Source: Petrolisthes cinctipes (Eukaryota; Arthropoda; Malacostraca; Decapoda; Porcellanidae). From it: 64,000 nucleotides of DNA. Under the pieces are notes generated by a model. The model had not been told where the DNA came from. It did not search any database and worked only from the letters and a program-made list of their open reading frames with translations. The number at the start of each line of letters is the position of its first letter. Position 1 is the first letter of the stretch. Shown piece after piece: positions 1 through 10,600 of the stretch. The position numbers and the translations under genes are program-made. The stretch spans positions 176,001-240,000 of the forward strand of contig JAWQEG010000289.1 in the NCBI GenBank assembly GCA_033782935.1. The letters are read 5' to 3'.

Positions 1-275
1 GCCTACGGTTGTCTCTTGGCTGAGCAACGGTATTCGCTTGGGAGGTGGGTTCCTACTACACCACCCCTCGCATTAGGCAGGTTCGGTGGTGGGGAAGTTC
101 CTTCCGCACAAACTCCGATCCCCTAGCTGGTACTGGAGAACGCCGCCAGGCTACCACTAGGGGGGGGCGAGTAAAGGTAACTTTTATTCCCTAAATTATT
201 GTCCATTTTTGGGGGTTGATACAATAGTTCAGGGAGGTAGGTGAGTGTGCGAGGAGAGGGGTCGGACGTAGTCCG

Positions 276-1640
276 ATGCCCCGGATGGATGAACCCCCGA
301 CTAGCCTCCCTCCTCCTCAAGGAGGGAGGGTAACGACCAAGGACCAAACTAGGACAACGGCTGACAATAATGGAACCCCTACGGCAGACAGACAAAGACA
401 ATCTGATGTTAAAATTCCTCCTATGAATGCTCGCTATGTAAATATTAGATGTGTTGATGAGGGTCAGTCTCTCAAGAATTTTAACCCCTTTATCGTCAAA
501 AAGGTCCTTGATGGTCAAGTGGGTGGCAGTCTTGCTGCTGCTAACAAGTTGCGTGATGGTAGTATCCTGGTAAAAGTACTGAAGGCATCCCAGGTTAAGG
601 ATCTCCTTAAACTGACGCAAATTCATAACTTTAAGGTGAAAGCCACCATTCCAGTGGGGCCGAATACCTGTAAGGGCGTCATTTTCCATAGGGATTTGGC
701 CGCTCTGGATGAGGCTGAAATTTTGGAAGGAATGAAGGACCAAGGCGTTGTTGATGTACAAAGTATGACCAGGATGAGAGAGAACAAGAGAGAGAAATTT
801 GGCTTGTGTTTCCTGACTTTTGCTTCAGCCCAGATTCCGGAAACAGTAAAGATTGGATATGAAATTGTTCACGTTAGACCATACATTCAGAAACCGATGC
901 GTTGTTTCCGCTGCCAGAAATTCGGACACACAGCATTGAGGTGCTTCAATAAAGATTCATTCACTTGTGGTAAATGTGCAGGTAGACACGAGACTGAGTT
1001 GTGTTCAGAGACAGTCTTCAGGTGTGCTAATTGTGGCGGCCCCCACCAGGCAAGTGCAGGTGACTGCAGGAGCCTTAAAGTGGAGACTGAAGCAATGGCA
1101 TACATGAGGGCTCATGATGTTAGTTATGGTGAGGCAAAGAGGAAGGTGGAGGGGGTTAACCAAACTCCCACAGTTTCCTATGCTGCAGCTATAACTGGCA
1201 CCACTGCTCCTGTAACTACAACAAATGTTAACGTGGCTATCCAAGCTAAAGATAATGAAATTAAAGACTTGAAGGATACTGTAAACAAATTAACGTTGCT
1301 AGTAGAAAGTTTGACAAAGAAATTAGAAGTTGTTGAATCAACCCAGCAAAAGAAGCACCACAAAGCTGATGATACCGTATCAGCTTCTAAATCTCATGTT
1401 CTCGCTCAGGTGACTCCCATGAAGCCTACATCCGGGAGTCGTCCGGTTCGTCGCGAGACGAGCCGTTCGAGGACTGGCTCTGTACCTCATGGAGAGGAAC
1501 AGGCGATGGAGACTACCATCGCGAAACCTGCCCGCGGGAGGTCCCCGGGAAGTGCAGAGGAGGAAGAGGGTCTTCCCTCCCAGCACAAAAAGGTTCGGCC
1601 AGACGAACAGGGCTCCAAGAAACCCCATAAACAGCGATAA
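276..1640 (+). CDS. LINE ORF1: gag-like RNA-binding protein, unit A0
   Basis: 454 aa. A Pro/Gly-rich N terminus is followed by an RRM-like region (about 50-205), then three zinc knuckles: CFRCQKFGHTALRC at about 209 (C-x2-C-x4-H-x4-C), C-x2-C-x3-H-x4-C at about 230 and C-x2-C-x3-H-x6-C at about 250. A heptad-rich stretch (about 322-360, IQAKDNEIKDLKDTV...) predicts a coiled coil, and the C terminus is basic and Ser/Arg-rich. This order is typical of ORF1 in I, R1 and Jockey-type LINEs, where the protein coats element RNA and helps form the RNP. The ATG at 276 is the first in frame and follows a GGACGTAGTCCG hairpin-like sequence. The TAA at 1638-1640 overlaps the likely start of ORF2. The protein reads identically to that of unit A1. 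Confidence 0.93.
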   Translation: MPRMDEPPTSLPPPQGGRVTTKDQTRTTADNNGTPTADRQRQSDVKIPPMNARYVNIRCVDEGQSLKNFNPFIVKKVLDGQVGGSLAAANKLRDGSILVKVLKASQVKDLLKLTQIHNFKVKATIPVGPNTCKGVIFHRDLAALDEAEILEGMKDQGVVDVQSMTRMRENKREKFGLCFLTFASAQIPETVKIGYEIVHVRPYIQKPMRCFRCQKFGHTALRCFNKDSFTCGKCAGRHETELCSETVFRCANCGGPHQASAGDCRSLKVETEAMAYMRAHDVSYGEAKRKVEGVNQTPTVSYAAAITGTTAPVTTTNVNVAIQAKDNEIKDLKDTVNKLTLLVESLTKKLEVVESTQQKKHHKADDTVSASKSHVLAQVTPMKPTSGSRPVRRETSRSRTGSVPHGEEQAMETTIAKPARGRSPGSAEEEEGLPSQHKKVRPDEQGSKKPHKQR

Positions 1641-4600
1641 TCTTCGCGCTAACCATACTCCAATGGAACTGTCGAAGTCTTAGAGCTAGATTAAATGAAC
1701 TTAAACTTTTGGCTTGTTCTTACGCTGCCGATATTATTGCCCTTCAGGAAACTCATCTGAACGACCAAGTCGAAGACGAGGTTGTTCAGCTTCGGAACTA
1801 CAAGTTAATTAGGAGGGACCGTGGGGGGAGGGGTGGAGGTGGAGTGGCAATCTACATCCGCCATAACCTCCCTTTCACTGATGTGCCCTGTAATTTTCCT
1901 CTGGAAAGTGTCGCTTGCAGAGTAAAATTCGGTGGCACCTACCTGACTATCTGTTCTGTCTACTGTCCTCCTGATACAGTAACTTATGATGATGTTTTTG
2001 ATCTACAGGACAGTCTGCCCTGTAGAAAATTAATTGTAGGTGATTTTAATGCTCATCATACGTTATGGGGTTCCCTGCAGGATGACAGAAAGGGGGAACA
2101 GATGGCTAGGCTAATCAGTGATTCCAATTTGGTTCTTCTGAACGACGGTAGTCCGACGAGAGTTGATGATAATACTGGTAATTTTAGCGTCCTTGACCTA
2201 TCTCTGGTCTCCCCATCAATTGCAGCCTCTTGCCAGTGGCTACCCATTGATGACTCATTGGGAAGCGACCATTTTCCTATTGTGATTAAATTTAAAAGCG
2301 ACACTATTAAAGAGCCTTCAGCACCTAAATTTAACGTAAAAAAAGCAGACTGGGTGTCCTTCACAAAGGGTGTCAATATTGAAATTGTTGGAGAAACCAT
2401 TGATGATAAAGTAAATAATATTCAAGATAATATCCTCAAAGCCGCAATGGCAACAATTCCTAAGACTTCGGTAGATAGCGCAAAGCATAGAGTTCCATGG
2501 TGGACGCCAGATTGCCGCAGGGTACTGTGTGAGAGGAATAGAGCCTACAGGCTTTTCAAAAATCGCATTAGTGATGAGAACTTTCGCAAGTATAAACTTG
2601 CGAGAGCTAGGGCTCGTCGAACCATCAGACAAGCCAAACGAGACTCCTGGCGATGCTTTGTCTCTAGTATCAATAGTGAAACATCAATTTCCCAAGTCTG
2701 GTCCACTGTAAGAAAATTGAATAAGAAAAAAATATCTAATAAAATTACCAACATCACTTTTAATAACATCAATTATGACGAACCTAGAGACATTGCTAAC
2801 GCCCTCGCCAGGCAGTTCTCTTTTGCTAGCAGCTCTGAAAATTACCATCCAGCTTTCCTGCCCATCAAGGAAGCATCAGAGCTGCAGCATATTGACTTTG
2901 CCACAGGAGATGAATTAGATTACAACAGTGATCTAACAATGCAAGAGCTTGTCCAAGCCCTAGGAGCCTGTAGTGGGACATCCCCAGGACCCGATGAGAT
3001 TCGGTATGAGATGATAAAGCATCTTGATCATGATTCCATGGTCAAGATGTTGCAAGTGTTTAACGAGATTTGGAGGGGTCACACCTTTCCAAACTCGTGG
3101 CACTTTGCACATGTCATTCCCATACCGAAAGGAGGGGGGGACCCCAGATCGACTTCATCGTATCGCCCTATTGCGCTCACAAGTTGCTTATGCAAGGTCA
3201 TGGAACGAATTGTTAATCGTAGGCTATTGCATTTTTTAAATTCCAGAAATTTGCTGGTTGACGAGCAGTGTGGCTTCCGTAAAGGTCGCCAGACGCTCGA
3301 TCAGCTAGTAAACCTGGAAGTTCAAATTCAAGAGGCATTTGCCAAAAAAAAATTTTTGATTGCAGTATTTTTAGACATTGAAAAAGCCTACGACATGACT
3401 TGGCGACATGGCCTCCTCAGGAAACTATATGCGATGGGATTACGCGGTAACCTGCCCTTTTTTGTTAACAATTTCATTTCTGACAGAACTTTCTCTGTCA
3501 AGCTTTTTTCGGACACAGTAACTTTCTCGGACATATTTGTCCAGGCAAATGGGGTGCCCAAGGGGAGTGTTCTGTCTCCGACCTTATTTCTATGTATGAT
3601 CAATGACATTCTACCAGCTCCTCCTCGAAATCTTAAATACTCACTGTACGCCGACGACTGTGCGATATGGCACTCCAGCTGTAATGCAGAGTTTTCGGCA
3701 ACTCGGATCCAATTGGCACTGGATTTGATTCACAATTGGGGCCTCCAGTGGGGTTTTAAGTTTTCAGTAAGAAAGAGTGTAGGGGTTATTTTCACTCATA
3801 GGAAGAAGCCAGACGTCAGGCTGACTATGGGTGTCAACCCCCTACCTATTCAAAATTCGACTAAATTTCTTGGACTGCATTTTGACAGTCGACTGACATG
3901 GCGAGTCCATGTCAGTCAGTTAAAAATTAAATGTTTAAAAGCACTCAATTTGCTGAAGTGCATTTCTGGTACTCAATGGGGAGCAGATAGGAAGTCATTG
4001 CTAATGCTATATAAATCCCTGATTAGATCTAGAGTAGATTATGGGTCAATAGTGTATGGTTCGGCATCTGAGTCTGTGTTGAAAGGTTTCGATGTTGTGC
4101 AGAATGCGTGTTTGCGTGTGTGTCTTGGAGCCCTACGTTGCACTCGAATCGAGCGTCTAGAGGTGGAGTCACAAGTGCCTCCCCTCCGATTGAGACGAGA
4201 TCAACTACTATTAGTATATTGTGCTAAAAAATCCAGGGTGCCGAGTCATCTTCCCGGGAATGCCTTGCTACGGCAACAGCACCCGGGGGGCCATGGCGCT
4301 AGGCCCCTGGCAGAGGGACCGAGTCGTCCGTCCGGGAACCCCTGCGCCCCAGGGGGCACTGGCGTGAGGCCAATGGGGACCAGGCCCCAAGTTCAGGTAC
4401 CCGGGGAGCCGAGTCATCCTCCCGGTAATGCCTTGGTGAGGCATTTGCAGCCGGGGGGCCATGGCGATAGGCCCCCGGAAGGGCCGAGTTATCCGCCTGG
4501 GCGTCGCACGGCCCCGGAGGGCACTGGCGTGAGGTCCCTCAGAGCAAGACTCCACGACCTCGTAGAGTGTGTCGGTATAGAATTATCAACAATCGATTCC

Positions 4601-5440
4601 CTGGTTTTAGTAAATATTGCACCCTGGGTAACACCCCCCTTCACTATTGTGGATTCCTGGCTACCAGGGGTTAAATCCCGGGTGCCGGAGGTGGAGGTAC
4701 ACCAGAGGTTTCGAGAGATAATTGTTCAACATCTTTCATATTTCCATCTGTATACCGACGGTTCCAAGACGGATGAATGTGTGGGTGCAGGTGTATGGTC
4801 GACTGAATGTCAGTTAAGATTCAGACTGCCGATTCATACATCTATTTTTATTGCTGAACTTTTTGCTATTAATAAAGCTTTGGATTTTGCCCTGTCGACG
4901 ACCCACGATAGGATAGTTATTTTTACAGATTCATTAAGTTCACTTCAAGCTATTAAATCCTTAAATACAACTAACAACGAAATACAGGGTAATATCATTA
5001 GTAAGCTGTTTTGTGCCAATAAATCAATCAAGCTAATATGGGTACCTTCACATTATGGTATCTATGGCAATGAACAGGCTGATATACTAGCCGGGTCAAC
5101 TGTTGATCTGGACCTTAGCATAGTCCGTACGGATCTCAGGTGTTTTGTTTCCCTCATTAAGTCTCGAATTCATCTCCTGTGGCAAAGGCAGTGGACCAGA
5201 TTAGACATCAGAAATAAAGTAAAAACACTTATCGAACCCTGGGCTACGTCATCATGGCGTAGTCGCAGGGACGAGGTGGTGTTGGCCCGTCTTAGGGTCA
5301 ATGCCACATGGTTCACCCACCTTGAACCATATGTAAATCGAAATTTTCCCCCTAATTGTCAATATTGCAATACAATTATGTCAATAAGTCATGTATTAAT
5401 TTTCTGCAATGAATTTGAAAATCAACGTAATAAAATTTAA
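1637..5440 (+). CDS. LINE ORF2: APE-RT-RNase H polyprotein, unit A0 (C-terminally truncated)
   Basis: The frame is open from 1631. Endonuclease homology (ILQWNCRSL) starts at once but without an ATG; I place the start at the ATA (1637) overlapping the ORF1 stop. Domains: APE endonuclease 1-220 (QETH, GDFNAHH, GSDH); RT about 440-760 with FLDIEKAYD (motif A, about 578) and YADD (about 671); GC-rich repeat linker about 868-968; RNase H about 1038-1153 (YTDGS, AELFA, FTDS, WVPSHYGIYGNEQAD, so D-E-D-D catalytic residues are present); C-x2-C-x7-H-x4-C finger near the end. Two lesions are specific to this copy. The conserved RT motif GVPQGS reads GVPKGS. An AAA-to-TAA change at 5438-5440 removes the last 40 residues found in other units. 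It is likely inactive. RNase H plus APE supports the I superfamily over Jockey or CR1. Confidence 0.93.
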   Translation: MIFALTILQWNCRSLRARLNELKLLACSYAADIIALQETHLNDQVEDEVVQLRNYKLIRRDRGGRGGGGVAIYIRHNLPFTDVPCNFPLESVACRVKFGGTYLTICSVYCPPDTVTYDDVFDLQDSLPCRKLIVGDFNAHHTLWGSLQDDRKGEQMARLISDSNLVLLNDGSPTRVDDNTGNFSVLDLSLVSPSIAASCQWLPIDDSLGSDHFPIVIKFKSDTIKEPSAPKFNVKKADWVSFTKGVNIEIVGETIDDKVNNIQDNILKAAMATIPKTSVDSAKHRVPWWTPDCRRVLCERNRAYRLFKNRISDENFRKYKLARARARRTIRQAKRDSWRCFVSSINSETSISQVWSTVRKLNKKKISNKITNITFNNINYDEPRDIANALARQFSFASSSENYHPAFLPIKEASELQHIDFATGDELDYNSDLTMQELVQALGACSGTSPGPDEIRYEMIKHLDHDSMVKMLQVFNEIWRGHTFPNSWHFAHVIPIPKGGGDPRSTSSYRPIALTSCLCKVMERIVNRRLLHFLNSRNLLVDEQCGFRKGRQTLDQLVNLEVQIQEAFAKKKFLIAVFLDIEKAYDMTWRHGLLRKLYAMGLRGNLPFFVNNFISDRTFSVKLFSDTVTFSDIFVQANGVPKGSVLSPTLFLCMINDILPAPPRNLKYSLYADDCAIWHSSCNAEFSATRIQLALDLIHNWGLQWGFKFSVRKSVGVIFTHRKKPDVRLTMGVNPLPIQNSTKFLGLHFDSRLTWRVHVSQLKIKCLKALNLLKCISGTQWGADRKSLLMLYKSLIRSRVDYGSIVYGSASESVLKGFDVVQNACLRVCLGALRCTRIERLEVESQVPPLRLRRDQLLLVYCAKKSRVPSHLPGNALLRQQHPGGHGARPLAEGPSRPSGNPCAPGGTGVRPMGTRPQVQVPGEPSHPPGNALVRHLQPGGHGDRPPEGPSYPPGRRTAPEGTGVRSLRARLHDLVECVGIELSTIDSLVLVNIAPWVTPPFTIVDSWLPGVKSRVPEVEVHQRFREIIVQHLSYFHLYTDGSKTDECVGAGVWSTECQLRFRLPIHTSIFIAELFAINKALDFALSTTHDRIVIFTDSLSSLQAIKSLNTTNNEIQGNIISKLFCANKSIKLIWVPSHYGIYGNEQADILAGSTVDLDLSIVRTDLRCFVSLIKSRIHLLWQRQWTRLDIRNKVKTLIEPWATSSWRSRRDEVVLARLRVNATWFTHLEPYVNRNFPPNCQYCNTIMSISHVLIFCNEFENQRNKI
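4240..4538 (+). repeat. GC-rich internal repeat inside ORF2 linker
   Basis: Two copies of a ~132-bp GC-rich unit (4240-4372 and 4408-4538) lie in frame between RT and RNase H. Each begins GCCGAGTCATC and ends GGCACTGGCGTGAGG. Each itself splits into two ~66-bp halves (GAGTCATC..CCGGGAA and GAGTCGTCCGTCCGGGAA), so the block is a four-part degenerate repeat. It encodes a Pro/Gly/His/Arg-rich linker with repeated PGNAL, PGGHG.RP and GTGVR motifs. Composition differs sharply from the AT-balanced flanks. The block is kept in frame in A0, A1 and B1-B4. Confidence 0.9.
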
Positions 5441-5646
5441 AAATATTTCCAACTTAAAAAAATAGCTTTCACCATCAACAATTTACTAGCAGATGACAAG
5501 AATATTATAAACAAATTAATGAGTTTTCTGAGGGAGACAAAACTTTATGACCTTATATAGATTGATATAATAAAATGGATCCAATGGCTTAATGATCTTT
5601 GGCTATATGCCTCTGGTCGATAGCCAAGAAATCCAACAAGCAAGCA

Positions 5647-5658
5647 AGCTCACAGTCA
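5647..5658 (+). repeat. Array A junction sequence A0/A1 (target-site duplication)
   Basis: AGCTCACAGTCA lies between the 3' tail of A0 and the 5' end (CATTATGCG, 5660) of A1, with one extra C at 5659. The same 12 bp recurs at both other array A boundaries, as expected for a target-site duplication reused by successive insertions. Confidence 0.8.
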
Positions 5659-6326
5659 CCATTATGCGTCCAGACTTTGTTGTGTCCAGACCTCGTCCTC
5701 TTAGTGCATAGCAACAACAGACACCAGTACTGTTCGTGGAGTTACCTTGGTGTACCGAGGCCTCTTACCGGCAGTACTCTGTTGTTTCTCTGCCTGGTGT
5801 AAAGTAATATAGTAAAGTAAATTTGCAGCGTTTTGCTGCACTGCTGTGTACACCTTCAGTGATTTGATTTTTGCTGGAGGACAACCAGTAGTTTATGGTA
5901 GATAGTAGTTAGTTGTTCCCCACACCAGACCCGCAGCACTCACTGCCTCAGGGGAAACCCTGTGGTAGGGGGGCCCAGTAGTCTGGTGTGTCATTTGGGC
6001 ACCTCTTTTTCTTAAACTACTTTTTCTTCTATATTTTCCGTGCGACCTCCTGGGCCTACGGTTGTCTCTTGGCTGAGCAACGGTATTCGCTTGGGAGGTG
6101 GGTTCCTACTACACCACCCCTCGCATTAGGCAGGTTCGGTGGTGGGGAAGTTCCTTCCGCACAAACTCCGATCCCCTAGCTGGTACTGGAGAACGCCGCC
6201 AGGCTACCACTAGGGGGGGGCGAGTAAAGGTAACTTTTTTCCCTAAATTATTGTCCATTTTGGGGGTTGATACAATAGTTCAGGGAGGTAGGTGAGTGTG
6301 CGAGGAGAGGGGTCGGACGTAGTCCG

Positions 6327-7691
6327 ATGCCCCGGATGGATGAACCCCCGACTAGCCTCCCTCCTCCTCAAGGAGGGAGGGTAACGACCAAGGACCAAAC
6401 TAGGACAACGGCTGACAATAATGGAACCCCTACGGCAGACAGACAAAGACAATCTGATGTTAAAATTCCTCCTATGAATGCTCGCTATGTAAATATTAGA
6501 TGTGTTGATGAGGGTCAGTCTCTCAAGAATTTTAACCCCTTTATCGTCAAAAAGGTCCTTGATGGTCAAGTGGGTGGCAGTCTTGCTGCTGCTAACAAGT
6601 TGCGTGATGGTAGTATCCTGGTAAAAGTACTGAAGGCATCCCAGGTTAAGGATCTCCTTAAACTGACGCAAATTCATAACTTTAAGGTGAAAGCCACCAT
6701 TCCAGTGGGGCCGAATACCTGTAAGGGCGTCATTTTCCATAGGGATTTGGCCGCTCTGGATGAGGCTGAAATTTTGGAAGGAATGAAGGACCAAGGCGTT
6801 GTTGATGTACAAAGTATGACCAGGATGAGAGAGAACAAGAGAGAGAAATTTGGCTTGTGTTTCCTGACTTTTGCTTCAGCCCAGATTCCGGAAACAGTAA
6901 AGATTGGATATGAAATTGTTCACGTTAGACCATACATTCAGAAACCGATGCGTTGTTTCCGTTGCCAGAAATTCGGACACACAGCATTGAGGTGCTTCAA
7001 TAAAGATTCATTCACTTGTGGTAAATGTGCAGGTAGACACGAGACTGAGTTGTGTTCAGAGACAGTCTTCAGGTGTGCTAATTGTGGCGGCCCCCACCAG
7101 GCAAGTGCAGGTGACTGCAGGAGCCTTAAAGTGGAGACTGAAGCAATGGCATACATGAGGGCTCATGATGTTAGTTATGGTGAGGCAAAGAGGAAGGTGG
7201 AGGGGGTTAACCAAACTCCCACAGTTTCCTATGCTGCAGCTATAACTGGCACCACTGCTCCTGTAACTACAACAAATGTTAACGTGGCTATCCAAGCTAA
7301 AGATAATGAAATTAAAGACTTGAAGGATACTGTAAACAAATTAACGTTGCTAGTAGAAAGTTTGACAAAGAAATTAGAAGTTGTTGAATCAACCCAGCAA
7401 AAGAAGCACCACAAAGCTGATGATACCGTATCAGCTTCTAAATCTCATGTTCTCGCTCAGGTGACTCCCATGAAGCCTACATCCGGGAGTCGTCCGGTTC
7501 GTCGCGAGACGAGCCGTTCGAGGACTGGCTCTGTACCTCATGGAGAGGAACAGGCGATGGAGACTACCATCGCGAAACCTGCCCGCGGGAGGTCCCCGGG
7601 AAGTGCAGAGGAGGAAGAGGGTCTTCCCTCCCAGCACAAAAAGGTTCGGCCAGACGAACAGGGCTCCAAGAAACCCCATAAACAGCGATAA
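6327..7691 (+). CDS. LINE ORF1: gag-like zinc-knuckle protein, unit A1
   Basis: 454-aa RNA-binding ORF1 protein. The translation equals that of unit A0, with N-terminal variants GGRVTTK and RQRQSDV that separate A0/A1 from A2 and all array B copies. All three zinc knuckles and the coiled-coil segment are intact. The TAA (7689-7691) overlaps the ATA proposed as ORF2 start at 7688. Confidence 0.93.
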   Translation: MPRMDEPPTSLPPPQGGRVTTKDQTRTTADNNGTPTADRQRQSDVKIPPMNARYVNIRCVDEGQSLKNFNPFIVKKVLDGQVGGSLAAANKLRDGSILVKVLKASQVKDLLKLTQIHNFKVKATIPVGPNTCKGVIFHRDLAALDEAEILEGMKDQGVVDVQSMTRMRENKREKFGLCFLTFASAQIPETVKIGYEIVHVRPYIQKPMRCFRCQKFGHTALRCFNKDSFTCGKCAGRHETELCSETVFRCANCGGPHQASAGDCRSLKVETEAMAYMRAHDVSYGEAKRKVEGVNQTPTVSYAAAITGTTAPVTTTNVNVAIQAKDNEIKDLKDTVNKLTLLVESLTKKLEVVESTQQKKHHKADDTVSASKSHVLAQVTPMKPTSGSRPVRRETSRSRTGSVPHGEEQAMETTIAKPARGRSPGSAEEEEGLPSQHKKVRPDEQGSKKPHKQR

Positions 7692-10600
7692 TCTTCGCGC
7701 TAACCATACTCCAATGGAACTGTCGAAGTCTTAGAGCTAGATTAAATGAACTTAAACTTTTGGCTTGTTCTTACGCTGCCGATATTATTGCCCTTCAGGA
7801 AACTCATCTGAACGACCAAGTCGAAGACGAGGTTGTTCAGCTTCGGAACTACAAGTTAATTAGGAGGGACCGTGGGGGGAGGGGTGGAGGTGGAGTGGCA
7901 ATCTACATCCGCCATAACCTCCCTTTCACTGATGTGCCCTGTAATTTTCCTCTGGAAAGTGTCGCTTGCAGAGTAAAATTCGGTGGCACCTACCTGACTA
8001 TCTGTTCTGTCTACTGTCCTCCTGATACAGTAACTTATGATGATGTTTTTGATCTACAGGACAGTCTGCCCTGTAGAAAATTAATTGTAGGTGATTTTAA
8101 TGCTCATCATACGTTATGGGGTTCCCTGCAGGATGACAGAAAGGGGGAACAGATGGCTAGGCTAATCAGTGATTCCAATTTGGTTCTTCTGAACGACGGT
8201 AGTCCGACGAGAGTTGATGATAATACTGGTAATTTTAGCGTCCTTGACCTATCTCTGGTCTCCCCATCGATTGCAGCCTCTTGCCAGTGGCTACCCATTG
8301 ATGACTCATTGGGAAGCGACCATTTTCCTATTGTGATTAAATTTAAAAGCGACACTATTAAAGAGCCTTCAGCACCTAAATTTAACGTAAAAAAAGCAGA
8401 CTGGGTGTCCTTCACAAAGGGTGTCAATATTGAAATTGTTGGAGAAACCATTGATGATAAAGTAAATAATATTCAAGATAATATCCTCAAAGCCGCAATG
8501 GCAACAATTCCTAAGACTTCGGTAGATAGCGCATACCATAGAGTTCCATGGTGGACGCCAGATTGCCGCAGGGTACTGTGTGAGAGGAATAGAGCCTACA
8601 GGCTTTTCAAAAATCGCATTAGTGATGAGAACTTTCGCAAGTATAAACTTGCGAGAGCTAGGGCTCGTCGAACCATCAGACAAGCCAAACGAGACTCCTG
8701 GCGATGCTTTGTCTCTAGTATCAACAGTGAAACATCAATTTCCCAAGTCTGGTCCACTGTAAGAAAATTAAATAAGAAAAAAATCTCTAATAAAATTACC
8801 AACATCACTTTTAATAACATCAATTATGACGAACCTAGAGACATTGCTAACGCCCTCGCCAGGCAGTTCTCTTTTGCTAGCAGCTCTGAAAATTACCATC
8901 CAGCTTTCCTGCCCATCAAGGAAGCATCAGAGCTGCAGCATATTGACTTTGCCACAGGAGATGAATTAGATTACAACAGTGATCTAACAATGCAAGAGCT
9001 TGTCCAAGCCCTAGGAGCCTGTAGTGGGACATCCCCAGGACCCGATGAGATTCGGTATGAGATGATAAAGCATCTTGATCATGATTCCATGGTCAAGATG
9101 TTGCAAGTGTTTAACGAGATTTGGAGGGGTCACACCTTTCCAAACTCGTGGCACTTTGCACATGTCATTCCCATATCGAAAGGAGGGGGGGACCCCAGAT
9201 CGACTTCATCGTATCGCCCTATTGCGCTCACAAGTTGCTTATGCAAGGTCATGGAACGAATTGTTAATCGTAGGCTATTGCATTTTTTAAATTCCAGGAA
9301 TTTGCTGGTTGACGAGCAGTGTGGCTTCCGTAAAGGTCGCAAGACGCTCGATCAGCTAGTAAACCTGGAAGTTCAAATTCAAGAGGCATTTGCCAAAAAA
9401 AAATTTTTGATTGCAGTATTTTTAGACATTGAAAAAGCCTACGACATGACTTGGCGACATGGCCTCCTCAGGAAACTATATGCGATGGGATTACGCGGTA
9501 ACCTGCCCTTTTTTGTTAAGAATTTCATTTCTGACAGAACTTTCTCTGTCAAGCTTTTTTCGGACACAGTAACTTTCTCGGACATATTTGTCCAGGCAAA
9601 TGGGGTCCCCCAGGGGAGTGTTCTGTCTCCGACCTTATTTCTATGTATGATCAATGACATTCTACCAGCTCCTCCTCGAAATCTTAAATACTCACTGTAC
9701 GCCGACGACTGTGCGATATGGCACTCCAGCTGTAATGCAGAGTTTTCGGCAACTCGGATCCAATTGGCACTGGATTTGATTCACAATTGGGGCCTCCAGT
9801 GGGGTTTTAAGTTTTCAGTAAGAAAGAGTGTAGGGGTTATTTTCACTCATAGGAAGAAGCCAGACGTCAGGCTGACTATGGGTGTCAACCCCCTACCTAT
9901 TCAAAATTCTACTAAATTTCTTGGACTGCATTTTGACAGTCGACTGACATGGCGAGTCCATGTCAGTCAGTTAAAAATTAAATGTTTAAAAGCACTCAAT
10001 TTGCTGAAGTGCATTTCTGGTACTCAATGGGGAGCAGATAGGAAGTCATTGCTAATGCTGTATAAATCCCTGATTAGATCTAGAGTAGATTATGGGTCAA
10101 TAGTGTATGGTTCGGCATCTGAGTCTGTGTTGAAAGGTTTCGATGTTGTGCAGAATGCGTGTTTGCGTGTGTGTCTTGGAGCCCTACGTTGCACTCGAAT
10201 CGAGCGTCTAGAGGTGGAGTCACAAGTGCCTCCCCTCCGATTGAGACGAGATCAACTACTATTAGTATATTGTGCTAAGAAATCCAGGGTGCCGAGTCAT
10301 CTTCCCGGGAATGCCTTGCTACGGCAACAGCACCCGGGGGGCCATGGCGCTAGGCCCCTGGCAGAGGGACCGAGTCGTCTGTCCGGGAACCCCTGCGCCC
10401 CAGGGGGCACTGGCGTGAGGCCAATGGGGACCAGGCCCCAAGTTCAGGTACCCGGGGAGCCGAGTCATCCTCCCGGTAATGCCTTGGTGAGGCATTTGCA
10501 GCCGGGGGGCCATGGCGATAGGCCCCCGGAAGGGCCGAGTTATCCGCCTGGGCGTCGCACGGCCCCGGAGGGCACTGGCGTGAGGTCCCTCAGAGCAAGA

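Larger units (their letters stand above)
1..5646 (+). mobile_element. LINE unit A0 (5' end outside window)
   Basis: I-superfamily-like non-LTR retrotransposon. The window opens inside the 5' UTR: base 1 matches about 6053 of unit A1, so roughly 395 bp of 5' UTR is missing. ORF1 is at 276-1640 and ORF2 at about 1637-5440. The 3' UTR ends with the CCAAGAAATCCAACAAG block seen in all units. There is no poly(A) tail; the end is a short CAAG-rich tail. The copy is probably dead: ORF2 has a nonsense codon near its C terminus and an unusual RT residue. Confidence 0.96.

Noticed and set aside
123..761. 212-residue minus-strand frame opposite LINE ORF1, recurring in each unit
   Set aside because: It lies antisense to a recognised coding region and recurs only because the units are near-identical; it has no family resemblance.
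4268..4555. 95-residue minus-strand frame over the GC-rich ORF2 repeat
   Set aside because: GC-rich DNA lacks stop codons by composition; the sense strand is the in-frame ORF2 linker.
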